A DNA stretch of 36,586 nt from an uncultured Ruminococcus sp. (GTDB lineage Bacteria > Bacillota > Clostridia > Oscillospirales > Acutalibacteraceae): positions 1 to 36,586 of the forward strand of contig CACXMR010000014.1 in the NCBI GenBank assembly GCA_902768825.1, written 5' to 3'. This document shows, piece after piece, positions 7,155 through 15,437 of the stretch. The notes under the pieces are model-generated. The model did not search any database and was not told where the DNA came from. It was given only the letters and a program-made list of their open reading frames with translations. The first letter of the stretch is position 1. Every line of letters begins with the position of its first letter. Made by a program: the position numbers and the translations under genes.

Positions 7155-8869
7155 GCCGTGCCTTTACTGCGGATGAGCGCTCCCCTGTCCTGACGCACTG
7201 TTAGAGACCGGTTTTCAGGATCCGCATCAATTATCGGAACAATAATATCTTCGTTTTTGTATCCCGCACTGATAAGCTCCATGAGAGTCCGGTGCGGGAT
7301 GCTTTGTTTTATAATGCTGTCATCGCAGAGCAGACTTATCTCCTCGCTTGTGTATCCATAGTCCCCGATAGCACTAATCAGGGTGCTTTGGGCTGCTCCC
7401 GATGTGACAAATATTCCCGCAGTCTTGGGCATATCGTTGGAGCCGGTGAGAGCCGAAAGAGTGTCCGCTCCCTGCTGTGATGCGCTTTCATTGAGCATAA
7501 CAAAAAGGCACTGCTCAAGAAGAATTCTTTTTGCATTGGCGGCCTCCGCTTTGGAAATAGCTTCGTCTACGGTAATGCCCTGGGAGCTTAACAGGCTTAC
7601 GGAGTTATCCTGCTCAGGATGATCGGTATTGAGTGTGATAAGGGTCAGAGTGTAGCCGTTCTCCACTCGGTCAATGCCAATGCCCTGTATGATGAGTCTC
7701 CTGTTGAGCTGCAAAGGGCTGCAGGCGCAAAGATTGACTATAGTGGCTGCTATGAGAAAAAGGGAGATTATGCCGGCAGGAGGGCGATGATTTTTCCGGC
7801 GGCGCCAGAGGATGAAGGTGATGGGCTTTGACACAAGAACGGCTGACGGAATGAGGGTAAGAAAGCACAGGGTCAGCAATGCAAGGGGAAGCTTTTGTTG
7901 TACTATAATGCTCATAATCTCCTTTGGGATTAGCAGCACCGCTGCAGTGAGTATTGCCCCGATCCACAGGGATGAGCTAAGGGCGCCGGTTCTTTTCAGG
8001 CACCTGTCAACGGACACTGATGCCGACAGCATAAAAAGATAAATCCCGATAAAGCTGCTGCACATGGTCGCAGCAATGAAAAGTGGCTCTGACTTCTGGA
8101 GTATCCACGAACCGTCTATCACCCTGAAAACCTGGAAGCTCTTGGTGCTGAGATAATCTCCCACAGTGCCGGAAAAGAGTATTATCAGCAGTCCCAGCAC
8201 AACGGAGGACAGAGTCAGCCAGATTATCCCGCCTTTTATCAGCCTGCCCCTGATGCTCTCTGACAGGAGCAGAACGCCGGCAAACCCTCCCAGCCGTGAT
8301 ATCAGAAACACAATCCCCTCACCCACAGAAGCCGGCGCAAGCTCACCGATTTCCGGAAGCCTTTCGGGTGAATAATCCTGATACAAAAAGCAAAACACAA
8401 GAAGCACCGACAGGACAATAAGCACCATAACAATAAGGGACGTGCGGGCACCTGCCTCAATGCCCTTGGAAGAAGCGTAGGTGCAGCCGATGACAAGCAG
8501 CACAATAATGACCTGGGGGCTTACACCCTCAGGCAGAGCATCAAGAAGGAACACATAGAGTGAAGCTATATAATAAAGCGCCGAAAGTAAGAAAAAGCCT
8601 GCATAAGCCATAAACAACAGCCTGACACCCGGTGATGGGGCTGCTGAGCCAGTGGAACGAAGAGGACAGAAGCTTTTGCGGCAAAGACAGGCTGCCGGCA
8701 GCATCAGCACAATCCCTAATGGAACCATGATGAGCAGCGGCAGCAAAAAGCCCGAAAGAGACCCCAGCCCGGACATCTCAGCGCTGTAGATCATGGTAAG
8801 CCCCGCCCTTGCCACAAAAAGCAGTGTGAAGAATTGTCCCGTTGTGATAAGGTGTCTGTTAGCTGTCAT
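7151..8869 (-). CDS. Spore germination permease GerAB fused to a shortened GerAC domain
   Basis: The 572-aa product has two parts. Residues 1 to about 365 form a GerAB-type amino acid permease with roughly ten hydrophobic helices, including the N-terminal segment ITTGQFFTLLFVARAG. Residues about 366-572 match the N-terminal half of GerAC, with the family's NRRLIIQGIGID segment. At the junction is a hydrophobic stretch ending LCAC, which resembles a GerAC lipobox but is internal here. GerAB and GerAC are normally separate proteins of about 365 aa each, so the GerAC part is roughly half-length. The ATG at 8869 overlaps the end of gerAA by 11 bp, and an upstream in-frame start at 8956 would run deep into gerAA. 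The stop overlaps that of the convergent dehydrogenase gene. Confidence 0.85.
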   Translation of the reverse strand: MTANRHLITTGQFFTLLFVARAGLTMIYSAEMSGLGSLSGFLLPLLIMVPLGIVLMLPAACLCRKSFCPLRSTGSAAPSPGVRLLFMAYAGFFLLSALYYIASLYVFLLDALPEGVSPQVIIVLLVIGCTYASSKGIEAGARTSLIVMVLIVLSVLLVFCFLYQDYSPERLPEIGELAPASVGEGIVFLISRLGGFAGVLLLSESIRGRLIKGGIIWLTLSSVVLGLLIILFSGTVGDYLSTKSFQVFRVIDGSWILQKSEPLFIAATMCSSFIGIYLFMLSASVSVDRCLKRTGALSSSLWIGAILTAAVLLIPKEIMSIIVQQKLPLALLTLCFLTLIPSAVLVSKPITFILWRRRKNHRPPAGIISLFLIAATIVNLCACSPLQLNRRLIIQGIGIDRVENGYTLTLITLNTDHPEQDNSVSLLSSQGITVDEAISKAEAANAKRILLEQCLFVMLNESASQQGADTLSALTGSNDMPKTAGIFVTSGAAQSTLISAIGDYGYTSEEISLLCDDSIIKQSIPHRTLMELISAGYKNEDIIVPIIDADPENRSLTVRQDRGALIRSKGTA

Positions 8870-10394
8870 TTTTGGCCTCGCTTTCTGCTCCGGGAAGATC
8901 GCTGACGTTTTCGGTCCTGCGGGACAGCACCCGCCAGCCTGCACGGACAAGCACATCTCTGAACATAACCGGACTGAAGGGACTGACCGGCGCCGTATAT
9001 GGCACGCCGAAGCTTGATTTGCCGCATAGATTTACAAGGACAATGCACAGCACTGCCGAAATCCCCCACAGACCTGTCATTCCGCCGACTATGGTAAAGC
9101 CCATCCTCAGTATAGCGGACGGAGCGTAAAGATCGGGCACCACATAGGAGCTGATGGCGCTGATCGCTATGACCATCAGTGTGGGCGCACCGATTAGTCC
9201 GGCATTTACCGCAGTGTCGCCTACCACAAGACCTCCCACGATGCTCACGGCGTAACCGAGAGGTCTTGGCATACGAAGCCCCGCCTCACGCATTATCTCA
9301 TAGATGAAAAGTATAAGGATGGTTTCGGCTGTCAGTGAAAGGGGCGTTGAGGCAATGGATGCGGCTATTTTATTGAGCATAAGGGTGGGGAACATTTCCG
9401 GCTCAAAGGTTCCGAGGGCAACGAAAAGCCCCGGCAGCATAACCGAAATAAAAAACGCACAGTATTTCAGCAATCGGGTAAAGGTGGCAAAATAGGCACG
9501 GTTAGAATAGTCGTCAAGGGACTGGAAATACTCCGCAAAAATATAGGGAACAATGAGAGCCGAGGGCACTCCGTCCACAAGAATGGCGATCCTTCCTTCG
9601 GTGAGCTTGCCGCAGACGGTGTCGGGTCTCTCAGAAATGCCCACTCCGCTGAACAGCGACCTGTCCTTTTTTTCCTCAAGAAATGGCACAAGATAGCCCG
9701 CCGTGAGCACCGTTTCAAGAGGGATCTCCGACAGCCGTTTTTTTAGTCTTGTCAGGATGTCAGGCGACACTCTGTCCGAGAGATAGCACAGGGCTATGCC
9801 TGTCCGGCTGAGGGTGCCCGCCCTCAGCGTCTCAAATCTCAGCCGGGGATCCTTCAGTCGCCTGCGGATAAGTGTCATGTTTACCCTCAGGGATTCCACT
9901 AACCCTTCCTTTGACCCTCTCTGCACTATGTCCGATTCAGGCTCCGAAATGCTCCTTGCGGCATAGCCCTGCAGACCCAATGCAATGGCTGTATTGCTTC
10001 CGTCTACGGCAGTCACCGCAAAGCCTGACATTATCATATCCTCAAGCTCCTCAAAGGTTGCTGTTTCCACAAGATCAGGAGTGCAAAAAACCCTTTGTCT
10101 GAGCCTGTCCATCAGCTCCTCCACACTCCCCTCGCAGGAACACCCGGTCAGCGGAAGCATTACCGCCTCGGCAAGCACCTGCTTGTCTGTCATGTTGTCA
10201 ATAGTGATGACCGCAACCTTTTTTCCGTCTATGACAAGCTCCCTTATGGTCAGGTCCGCACTGTCCCCAAAGTCAGACCTGAGCTTAGATTTCAACTCAT
10301 CGACAGAGACCGGCAGAGGTGTGCAGGTCTCAGCCTCCCTGTGCCTGCGCCCACTGCCGTACATTTTTATCATGTTTTCAACAAAACGATACAC
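8859..10394 (-). CDS. Spore germination protein GerAA
   Basis: This is the A subunit of a GerA-type germinant receptor, located in the spore inner membrane. The 511-aa protein shows a soluble N-terminal domain, the family stretches SDRVSPDILTRLKKRLS and FLEEKKDRSLFSGVGISERPDTV, LVDGVPSALIVPYIFAEYFQS, and a C-terminal membrane domain with MREAGLRMPRPLGYAVSIVGG. The open frame extends to a TTG at 10433. A GTG at 10394 has GGGGGGAG 6 nt upstream, so I set the start there. It is the first gene of a two-gene operon with the GerAB-GerAC fusion. A complete receptor would normally need a full-length GerAC. Confidence 0.9.
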   Translation of the reverse strand: MYRFVENMIKMYGSGRRHREAETCTPLPVSVDELKSKLRSDFGDSADLTIRELVIDGKKVAVITIDNMTDKQVLAEAVMLPLTGCSCEGSVEELMDRLRQRVFCTPDLVETATFEELEDMIMSGFAVTAVDGSNTAIALGLQGYAARSISEPESDIVQRGSKEGLVESLRVNMTLIRRRLKDPRLRFETLRAGTLSRTGIALCYLSDRVSPDILTRLKKRLSEIPLETVLTAGYLVPFLEEKKDRSLFSGVGISERPDTVCGKLTEGRIAILVDGVPSALIVPYIFAEYFQSLDDYSNRAYFATFTRLLKYCAFFISVMLPGLFVALGTFEPEMFPTLMLNKIAASIASTPLSLTAETILILFIYEIMREAGLRMPRPLGYAVSIVGGLVVGDTAVNAGLIGAPTLMVIAISAISSYVVPDLYAPSAILRMGFTIVGGMTGLWGISAVLCIVLVNLCGKSSFGVPYTAPVSPFSPVMFRDVLVRAGWRVLSRRTENVSDLPGAESEAKNDS

Positions 10395-10454
10395 CCGGAT
10401 CTCCCCCCGCAATTCAATACGAATATTCGACAAAATGATTAAGAAGCAGAAAAA

Positions 10455-10600
10455 ATAAAGTTTCGCTCAAGCCCCGGCATGATGCCGGCCCTGTCTTTGC
10501 ATCGGTAGATCATTTGCAGTTTATTATCGATTCACGGAAACAAAAGCAGCATACCCAAAAGACTATCAATGCGAAATTGGGTGCGACGGCTCGCCGCTTC
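10455..10600. repeat. Modular intergenic repeat (gerAA / DUF421 gap)
   Basis: The 293-bp divergent gap contains AAAGTTTCGCTCAAGCC (about 10459-10475), the complement of the repeat end found at 33586-33602. It also holds a CCGGCATGATGCCGG hairpin and a GACTATCAATGCGAAATTGGG module (10561 on) like those in other gaps. It sits between two divergent, possibly sporulation-related operons. Confidence 0.5.
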
Positions 10601-10632
10601 ATAATTATCTTGTTCGTTTTTTGTATGATTAT

Positions 10633-10662
10633 GCATAGAAAAAACGCCGTCCGGAAAAGCTA
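10633..10662 (+). promoter_or_regulatory. Candidate forespore (sigma-F/G-type) promoter
   Basis: GCATA (10633-10637), a 15-bp spacer and GGAAAAGCTA (10653-10662) match the Bacillus-type forespore promoter pattern (GYATA, about 15-16 bp, GGnRAnAnTw) except for one -10 base. It is 25 bp before the DUF421 ATG, leaving room for the AGGAG site. No convincing sigma-A promoter is visible in the same stretch. The match is short and unverified. Confidence 0.38.
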
Positions 10663-10687
10663 ACAGAAAAACGACAGGAGCACTGAT

Positions 10688-11359
10688 ATGATCGTTTCAA
10701 TTATCAGAACAATGCTGCTTTACGGCCTGATACTGTTTTCGGTAAGGCTTATGGGCAAGCGTCAGATAGCACAGATGCAGACCAGCGAGCTGGTTGTCAC
10801 TCTGCTTATGTCAAATATCGCCACAATACCCATGCAGGACATGGAGCAGTCACTGCTCAGCGGCATGATGCCCATAATGGTTCTGCTGGTGTGCGAGATA
10901 TTGCTGTCCTACCTGATGCTGCGGGGCTCAGGCTTCAGAAGGGTGATCTGCGGCAAGCCGGTGATCGTCATAGACAACGGCACCATCGACCAGAAGGCAA
11001 TGAAGGAGCTGCGGCTGAGCACCGAAGACCTTTTTGAGCAGCTCAGGCAAAAGGATATTTTTGATCTGAGTGAGGTTGCCTTTGCGATAGTTGAGACGAA
11101 CGGCACAATGAGCGTGATGAAAAAGGCAGGATACTCTCCCCTGTGCCCTGAGGCTCTCAAATCGGGAAGCAAGGAAAAGGAGCTGATGGTCGCAGTGATC
11201 AGTGACGGCGAGAGCGCAAAGGGGTCAATGAGCTACTGTGGGTTAAGCAGGAAAAAGCTTGACAGCATACTCAAAAAGGAGGGCGTTGACATCAGGGAAG
11301 TATTCATAATGACTGCTGACAAAAGCGGAAATTACACCCTGATAAGAAAGGACAAGTGA
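10688..11359 (+). CDS. DUF421 (YetF/2Duf-family) membrane protein
   Basis: The 223-aa protein has two to three N-terminal hydrophobic helices with the family hallmark VRLMGKRQIAQMQTSELVVTLLMSNIA. A soluble region with GKPVIVIDNGTID and an LRQKDIFDLSEVAFAIVETNG segment follows. DUF421 proteins include Bacillus YetF and the 2Duf protein, which affect the spore inner membrane; the biochemical role is not settled. The start has AGGAG about 8 nt upstream. The next gene's ATG is 2 bp after the stop, so the two are translationally coupled. The divergent neighbour is the gerA operon, and a forespore-type promoter may precede this gene. Confidence 0.88.
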   Translation: MIVSIIRTMLLYGLILFSVRLMGKRQIAQMQTSELVVTLLMSNIATIPMQDMEQSLLSGMMPIMVLLVCEILLSYLMLRGSGFRRVICGKPVIVIDNGTIDQKAMKELRLSTEDLFEQLRQKDIFDLSEVAFAIVETNGTMSVMKKAGYSPLCPEALKSGSKEKELMVAVISDGESAKGSMSYCGLSRKKLDSILKKEGVDIREVFIMTADKSGNYTLIRKDK

Positions 11360-11361
11360 TT

Positions 11362-11742
11362 ATGTACAGGCTATTCGGAGCGGTGGGGGTACTTATCCTG
11401 ATAATAGTAATAGGGACAGCCTCGTTTGTTGAAAGCACAAAGGCGTCTGAAGAAATACTTGATAAGCTGGAGTCGGCATACAGCCTTGCTGACAGCGGAA
11501 AAATAAAAGCCGCCTCTATTGCTATGAAAGAGGCGGCAAATCGTATGAATGAGCACAGCGAGATATTGTGCCTGACACATTCGCATCAGGTATTTGACGA
11601 AATAAGCCTTGAGACAGAGAAGGCCATCGGACTATTGGAACACGGAGAGCGGGAACAGTTTATCGCATCCTGCAGAAGCATTGTTTTTCGCATAAGGGAC
11701 TTTAAGGAACTGGAATTTCCTACGCTGAAAAATATTCTTTAG
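11362..11742 (+). CDS. DUF4363 family protein
   Basis: This small protein (126 aa) has one N-terminal membrane helix (about residues 4-20) and a helical soluble domain of about 100 aa rich in Glu, Lys and Ala. It resembles DUF4363 proteins, which are commonly encoded right after a DUF421 gene in Clostridia. The function is unknown, and an accessory role to the DUF421 protein is inferred from the coupling alone. A GTG at 11356 overlaps the upstream stop. The ATG at 11362 has AAGGA at 9 nt and is the better start. Confidence 0.75.
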   Translation: MYRLFGAVGVLILIIVIGTASFVESTKASEEILDKLESAYSLADSGKIKAASIAMKEAANRMNEHSEILCLTHSHQVFDEISLETEKAIGLLEHGEREQFIASCRSIVFRIRDFKELEFPTLKNIL

Positions 11743-12059
11743 CAATTCCGTAGCGGTGCGTTGATAGTAAGAGCCGCAAGCAGTCAACTGTGAAATCAGA
11801 CGTTCTGCCGCCTGTCGGCTCGGTCGGTGCTTCTGCCCGGCTTGAAGCATAGAGTGTTTCCCTCTCTGCGGAGAGCGAGTCAGGAGAGACTTTTGCGAAA
11901 GAGTCCCTCCTGACAACCACCGAAAACGCTGTTCGCATGGCAGATAATACGACTTATTACTGCACCCGCACGGTTCATGGTTTATTATCAAACCGCTGAC
12001 ACGGAATTTTATGCTCAGAGCGGCTATCAGTGCGAAAAAGGGAGCGGCAGACTGTCGCT
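11743..12059. repeat. Modular intergenic repeat cluster (DUF4363 / engB gap)
   Basis: This convergent 317-bp gap holds no supported gene. It carries TCAACTGTGAAATCAGACGT near 11787, a diverged copy of the module at 3297 and 15365. It also has a hairpin with GTCAGGAG/CTCCTGAC arms (11879-11914), and at about 11929-12050 a module with GGTTTATTATCA, TATGCTCAGAGC and CTATCAGTGCGAA in the same orientation as the copy at 23224-23280. None of the hairpins is followed by a T-tract. Confidence 0.6.
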
Positions 12060-12647
12060 TCAGGGTAATGCAATGCTGTTTTCTATAGCCTGACGGATCT
12101 GATCTATCCCGCTGCCGTCGTTTGACGAGCATGGGAACAGCCTTACTCCGGGATAATCCTTCAGCTCCTCGCCCAGCTCCTCAAGACGCTTCACCTGCTG
12201 GGTCTTTTTCAGCTTATCCATCTTTGTAAGTGCTATTATAAAGCTGATACCGCTGTTGTAGATATAATCTATCATGGTCATGTCGTTCTCCGTGGGAGGA
12301 TGACGCATATCGCAAATCTGTATAACAAGGGCAATATTTCTCTCCTGAGCAAAATAACCCTCCACAAGCTCCGCCCAACGCTTTTTCTCCGCCTGGCTCA
12401 CCTGTGCATAGCCGTATCCCGGAAGGTCAACAAGCTCCGCCTCCTTCAGGGAAAAGAAATTGATGGTAGCTGTCTTGCCCGGCTTGGCACTGACCCTCGC
12501 CATCGCCTTGCGGTTGAGAAGCTTATTGATCAGCGAGGACTTTCCCACATTAGACTTGCCGGAAAAAACGATCTCAGGCTTGTCAGACGGGGGTATCTGG
12601 GAGGAACGCCCGTATGCGCCCCTGAACTCTGCTATGTTGAAATTCAT
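12060..12647 (-). CDS. engB: Ribosome biogenesis GTP-binding protein EngB/YsxC
   Basis: This TrmE-Era-EngA-type GTPase is needed for 50S subunit assembly. The 195-aa protein shows the P-loop GKSNVGKSS, the switch region with a conserved T, DLPGYGYA (G3) and TKMDK (G4), as expected for EngB. The open frame extends 30 residues upstream, but the ATG at 12647 has AGAGGTGG nearby and gives the usual N-terminus (MNFNIAEF). It follows lon by 61 bp, the standard lon-ysxC arrangement of Firmicutes, so it is probably co-transcribed from the lon promoter. Confidence 0.95.
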   Translation of the reverse strand: MNFNIAEFRGAYGRSSQIPPSDKPEIVFSGKSNVGKSSLINKLLNRKAMARVSAKPGKTATINFFSLKEAELVDLPGYGYAQVSQAEKKRWAELVEGYFAQERNIALVIQICDMRHPPTENDMTMIDYIYNSGISFIIALTKMDKLKKTQQVKRLEELGEELKDYPGVRLFPCSSNDGSGIDQIRQAIENSIALP

Positions 12648-12708
12648 GATCCACCTCTTATTGCGAAAAAAGCCCTTGCCCGATGCAAGAGCCCTTCCGT
12701 CATTGAAA

Positions 12709-15042
12709 TTATTGTTGTGAAGCAAGTGCAGTGTCAAGCACGTTGCCTATGTTGTCAGCAAAAACAAACTGCACCGAATTTTTGACAATATCGTCAACCT
12801 CATCAAGATCAGACTTGTTTTCCCTTGGGATGATAATGGTCTTGATGCCGATGCGATAGGCAGCCATTGTCTTTTCCTTTAGACCGCCGATGGGCAGCAC
12901 CCTGCCTCTTATGGTTATCTCGCCGGTCATTGCCACATCACGCTTGACAGGAATGCCCGTCAGAGCCGAGGTGATGGCTGTGGCCATAGTAATGCCCGCT
13001 GAAGGTCCGTCCTTGGGAACAGCACCCTCCGGCACATGGATGTGTATATCCTTGTTTTTGTAAAACTCCGAGTCGATATGCAGCTTGTCAGCCATAGTCC
13101 GCACACAGGTATAGGCAGCCTGAGCGCTTTCCTTCATCACATCGCCAAGGGAGCCTGTCAGCTCGATCTTTCCGCTGCCGGACATTACAGCAACCTCTAT
13201 GGGCAGGGTCTCGCCCCCCACTGATGTCCATGCAAGACCTGTGGCAAGCCCTACCTCGTCCTCCTTGTTCATATCCTCAAGCTTATACTTTCTGGAGCCG
13301 AGGTATTCCTCTATGTTTTCAAGGGTTACCTTAACGCTCTTTACGTCGCCTGCAACGATCTTTACAGCCACCTTGTTCATAATGCGGGAAATCGCTCTCT
13401 CCAGTGATCTCACTCCCGCCTCTCGGGTATAGCTGTCTATAATATCATAAAGCACCTCATCGCTTATCTTCATCTGATGGCCGCTAAGACCGTGACGCCT
13501 GAGCTGCTTTGTCACCAGATGCAGTCGTGCGATCTGGAACTTTTCCTCACGGGTATAGCTGTCAAGATTGATTATGTCCATCCTGTCCAGGAGCGGCGCC
13601 GGTATCAGAGACTGATCGTTTGCCGTAGTAATGAACATCACCTTGCTGAGGTCAAAGGGCAGATCAATATAGTGGTCATAGAAGGTGGAGTTTTGCTCAC
13701 CGTCAAGCACCTCCAGCAGTGCCGATGTGGGGTCGCCGTGGAAATCCTTGCCCAGCTTGTCAACCTCGTCAAGGAGTATCAGCGGGTTAGCAGAGCCGGC
13801 AAGCTTCACAGCATTCATCACACGACCCATCATAGAACCGATATAGGTCCTTCTGTGACCTCTGATCTCCGCCTCGTCATGTATGCCGCCCAATGCAATA
13901 CGCTGATACTTTCTGCCGGTAGACTCAGCGATGGACTTTGCGATAGAGGTCTTGCCCACACCGGGTGGTCCCACAAGGCAGAGTATCTGACCGTTGATGT
14001 CAGGGTTGAGCTTCCTCACCGCAAGAGCCTCCACAACGGTCTCCTTTACCTTTTTGAGTCCGTAATGGTTCTTTTCCAGGTGAGCATTGATCTTTTTGAT
14101 GTCGGTCTTTTCCTTTGTATAAATTCCCCAGGGAAGCTCAAGGCAGGCGTCGAGATAATTCCTGACCACGTTTGCCTCGGCAGAGCTTGACATCATCTTT
14201 TCAAGCTTCTGAAGCTCCTTCATAAGGCGTTCCTTGTTTTCGTCAGTAGTGCAGAGCGCCTGGATCTTATCCTTATACTCCAAAACCTCGGAGTCAGTCT
14301 CCTCGCCCTCTCCCAGCTCATCACGGATAGCCTTTATGCGTTCTCTGAGGTAATACTCTTTCTGGTTATCGTCCATGCCCATCTTGGTCTTTTCGGAGAT
14401 CTTCTCCTCCATCATGAGCAGGTCATTCTCATAGCCGAGCATTTCCGTCACCTTGTCAAGGCGCTCGGTCTCATCAAGCATTTCAAGTATCTCCTGCTTT
14501 TTGCGGTAGTCCCTGATAATATTGTCAGCCACAAAATCCGCAAGCTTGCCTGCGTCCTTCATCTCGTAGACTGTAAGGTACATATCCTGTGGGACGTGGC
14601 CGTTGATAATGGAATACTCGTTAAACATTTCCTTTATGAGGTTGATCTTTGCCTCAGTCTCAAGACCTTCAGCCGCACGAATCGTTTCCGGTTTATACAC
14701 CTTTGCGGTGGTATAGAGCCTGCCGTTGATAAATTCCTTTGCCTCGGCTCTGTAGGCACCCTTTACAACCACACGCATCACATTATCGGATATCTTTGCT
14801 ATCTGGAGGATCCTTGCAAAGACGCCGATACTGTAATAATCATCCGTATCAGGTTCGTTTTCGGAGGAATCCTTCTGAGCGGTTATCAGTATGCTTTGGT
14901 TATAGTTATCCATAGCCGCAGTCAGCGCATTGATGGACTTTTTCCTTGCTACGTCGAAATGCAGTATTGATCCGGGAAATATCACGAGCCCCCGAAGTGG
15001 GAGAACAGGAACGTTTACTATCTCGTTTTTTTCATTTTCCAT
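12709..15042 (-). CDS. lon: ATP-dependent protease Lon (LonA type)
   Basis: This cytoplasmic AAA+ serine protease degrades misfolded and regulatory proteins. The 777-aa protein has the full LonA layout: N-terminal substrate domain starting [15 protein letters not shown], a coiled-coil region, the AAA+ Walker [10 protein letters not shown] (about 358-366), Walker [10 protein letters not shown], and the protease domain with PKDGPSAG (nucleophile Ser about 681) and a Lys 43 residues later (about 724). An in-frame ATG at 15054 directly abuts the GAGG site. The ATG at 15042 is 12 nt beyond it and is more plausible. A good sigma-A promoter lies about 30 bp upstream. I see no CIRCE or other heat-shock operator. 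Confidence 0.96.
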   Translation of the reverse strand: MENEKNEIVNVPVLPLRGLVIFPGSILHFDVARKKSINALTAAMDNYNQSILITAQKDSSENEPDTDDYYSIGVFARILQIAKISDNVMRVVVKGAYRAEAKEFINGRLYTTAKVYKPETIRAAEGLETEAKINLIKEMFNEYSIINGHVPQDMYLTVYEMKDAGKLADFVADNIIRDYRKKQEILEMLDETERLDKVTEMLGYENDLLMMEEKISEKTKMGMDDNQKEYYLRERIKAIRDELGEGEETDSEVLEYKDKIQALCTTDENKERLMKELQKLEKMMSSSAEANVVRNYLDACLELPWGIYTKEKTDIKKINAHLEKNHYGLKKVKETVVEALAVRKLNPDINGQILCLVGPPGVGKTSIAKSIAESTGRKYQRIALGGIHDEAEIRGHRRTYIGSMMGRVMNAVKLAGSANPLILLDEVDKLGKDFHGDPTSALLEVLDGEQNSTFYDHYIDLPFDLSKVMFITTANDQSLIPAPLLDRMDIINLDSYTREEKFQIARLHLVTKQLRRHGLSGHQMKISDEVLYDIIDSYTREAGVRSLERAISRIMNKVAVKIVAGDVKSVKVTLENIEEYLGSRKYKLEDMNKEDEVGLATGLAWTSVGGETLPIEVAVMSGSGKIELTGSLGDVMKESAQAAYTCVRTMADKLHIDSEFYKNKDIHIHVPEGAVPKDGPSAGITMATAITSALTGIPVKRDVAMTGEITIRGRVLPIGGLKEKTMAAYRIGIKTIIIPRENKSDLDEVDDIVKNSVQFVFADNIGNVLDTALASQQ

Positions 15043-15077
15043 CGTGTGCCACATCCTCTACTAAGTCATTACACAAT

Positions 15078-15106
15078 ATTATATCACACTTTTCTTCCTA
15101 TATCAA
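15078..15106 (-). promoter_or_regulatory. Sigma-A promoter of lon-engB
   Basis: On the minus strand there is TTGATA (15101-15106), a 17-bp spacer and TATAAT (15078-15083) with an extended TGA before the -10. The predicted start near 15071 leaves a leader of about 30 nt before lon. Confidence 0.75.
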
Positions 15107-15181
15107 GCAACCAATAGTATTATTTATAGTACACCAATTGTAATATTTTCCCCACAACGCCCCCGAGAACGCTGTTCGCGC

Positions 15182-15420
15182 TGAAAGTTGCTCTGAGCAT
15201 ATAATTCAGTGTCCGCGTAAAGAAAGTTACATCTGCGAGGGTGCAGTAACAAGTCTGTTTAACTGCCCCCGCGCCCGGCGAGCCGCCGGTGCCAATTCGC
15301 AATGAAAGTTACTCGGGCGATAAACTTTTGTTTCCGCGAGACGATAGTGTTATCCGCGAGCGGTCAACTAAGAAATCAGGCGTTCTGCCAACGCGAACAG
15401 GGGAGCGGCAGCTTGCCGCC
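15182..15420. repeat. Modular intergenic repeat, inverted partner of the copy at 23238-23420
   Basis: The 15043-15437 gap holds two well-preserved modules. Positions 15182-15218 (37 bp) are the exact reverse complement of 23238-23274. Positions 15303-15407 (105 bp) are the reverse complement of 23304-23408 with only two mismatches. The modules are in a different relative order at the two sites, so this is not one simple duplicated block. No gene is visible in the gap apart from the lon promoter near its left end. Confidence 0.85.
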
Positions 15421-15437
15421 GTCACGCTGGCGCCGGA

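Noticed and set aside
13477..14190. Plus-strand frame (237 codons) inside lon
   Set aside because: It is entirely antisense to the conserved lon AAA+ region and has no recognisable domain.
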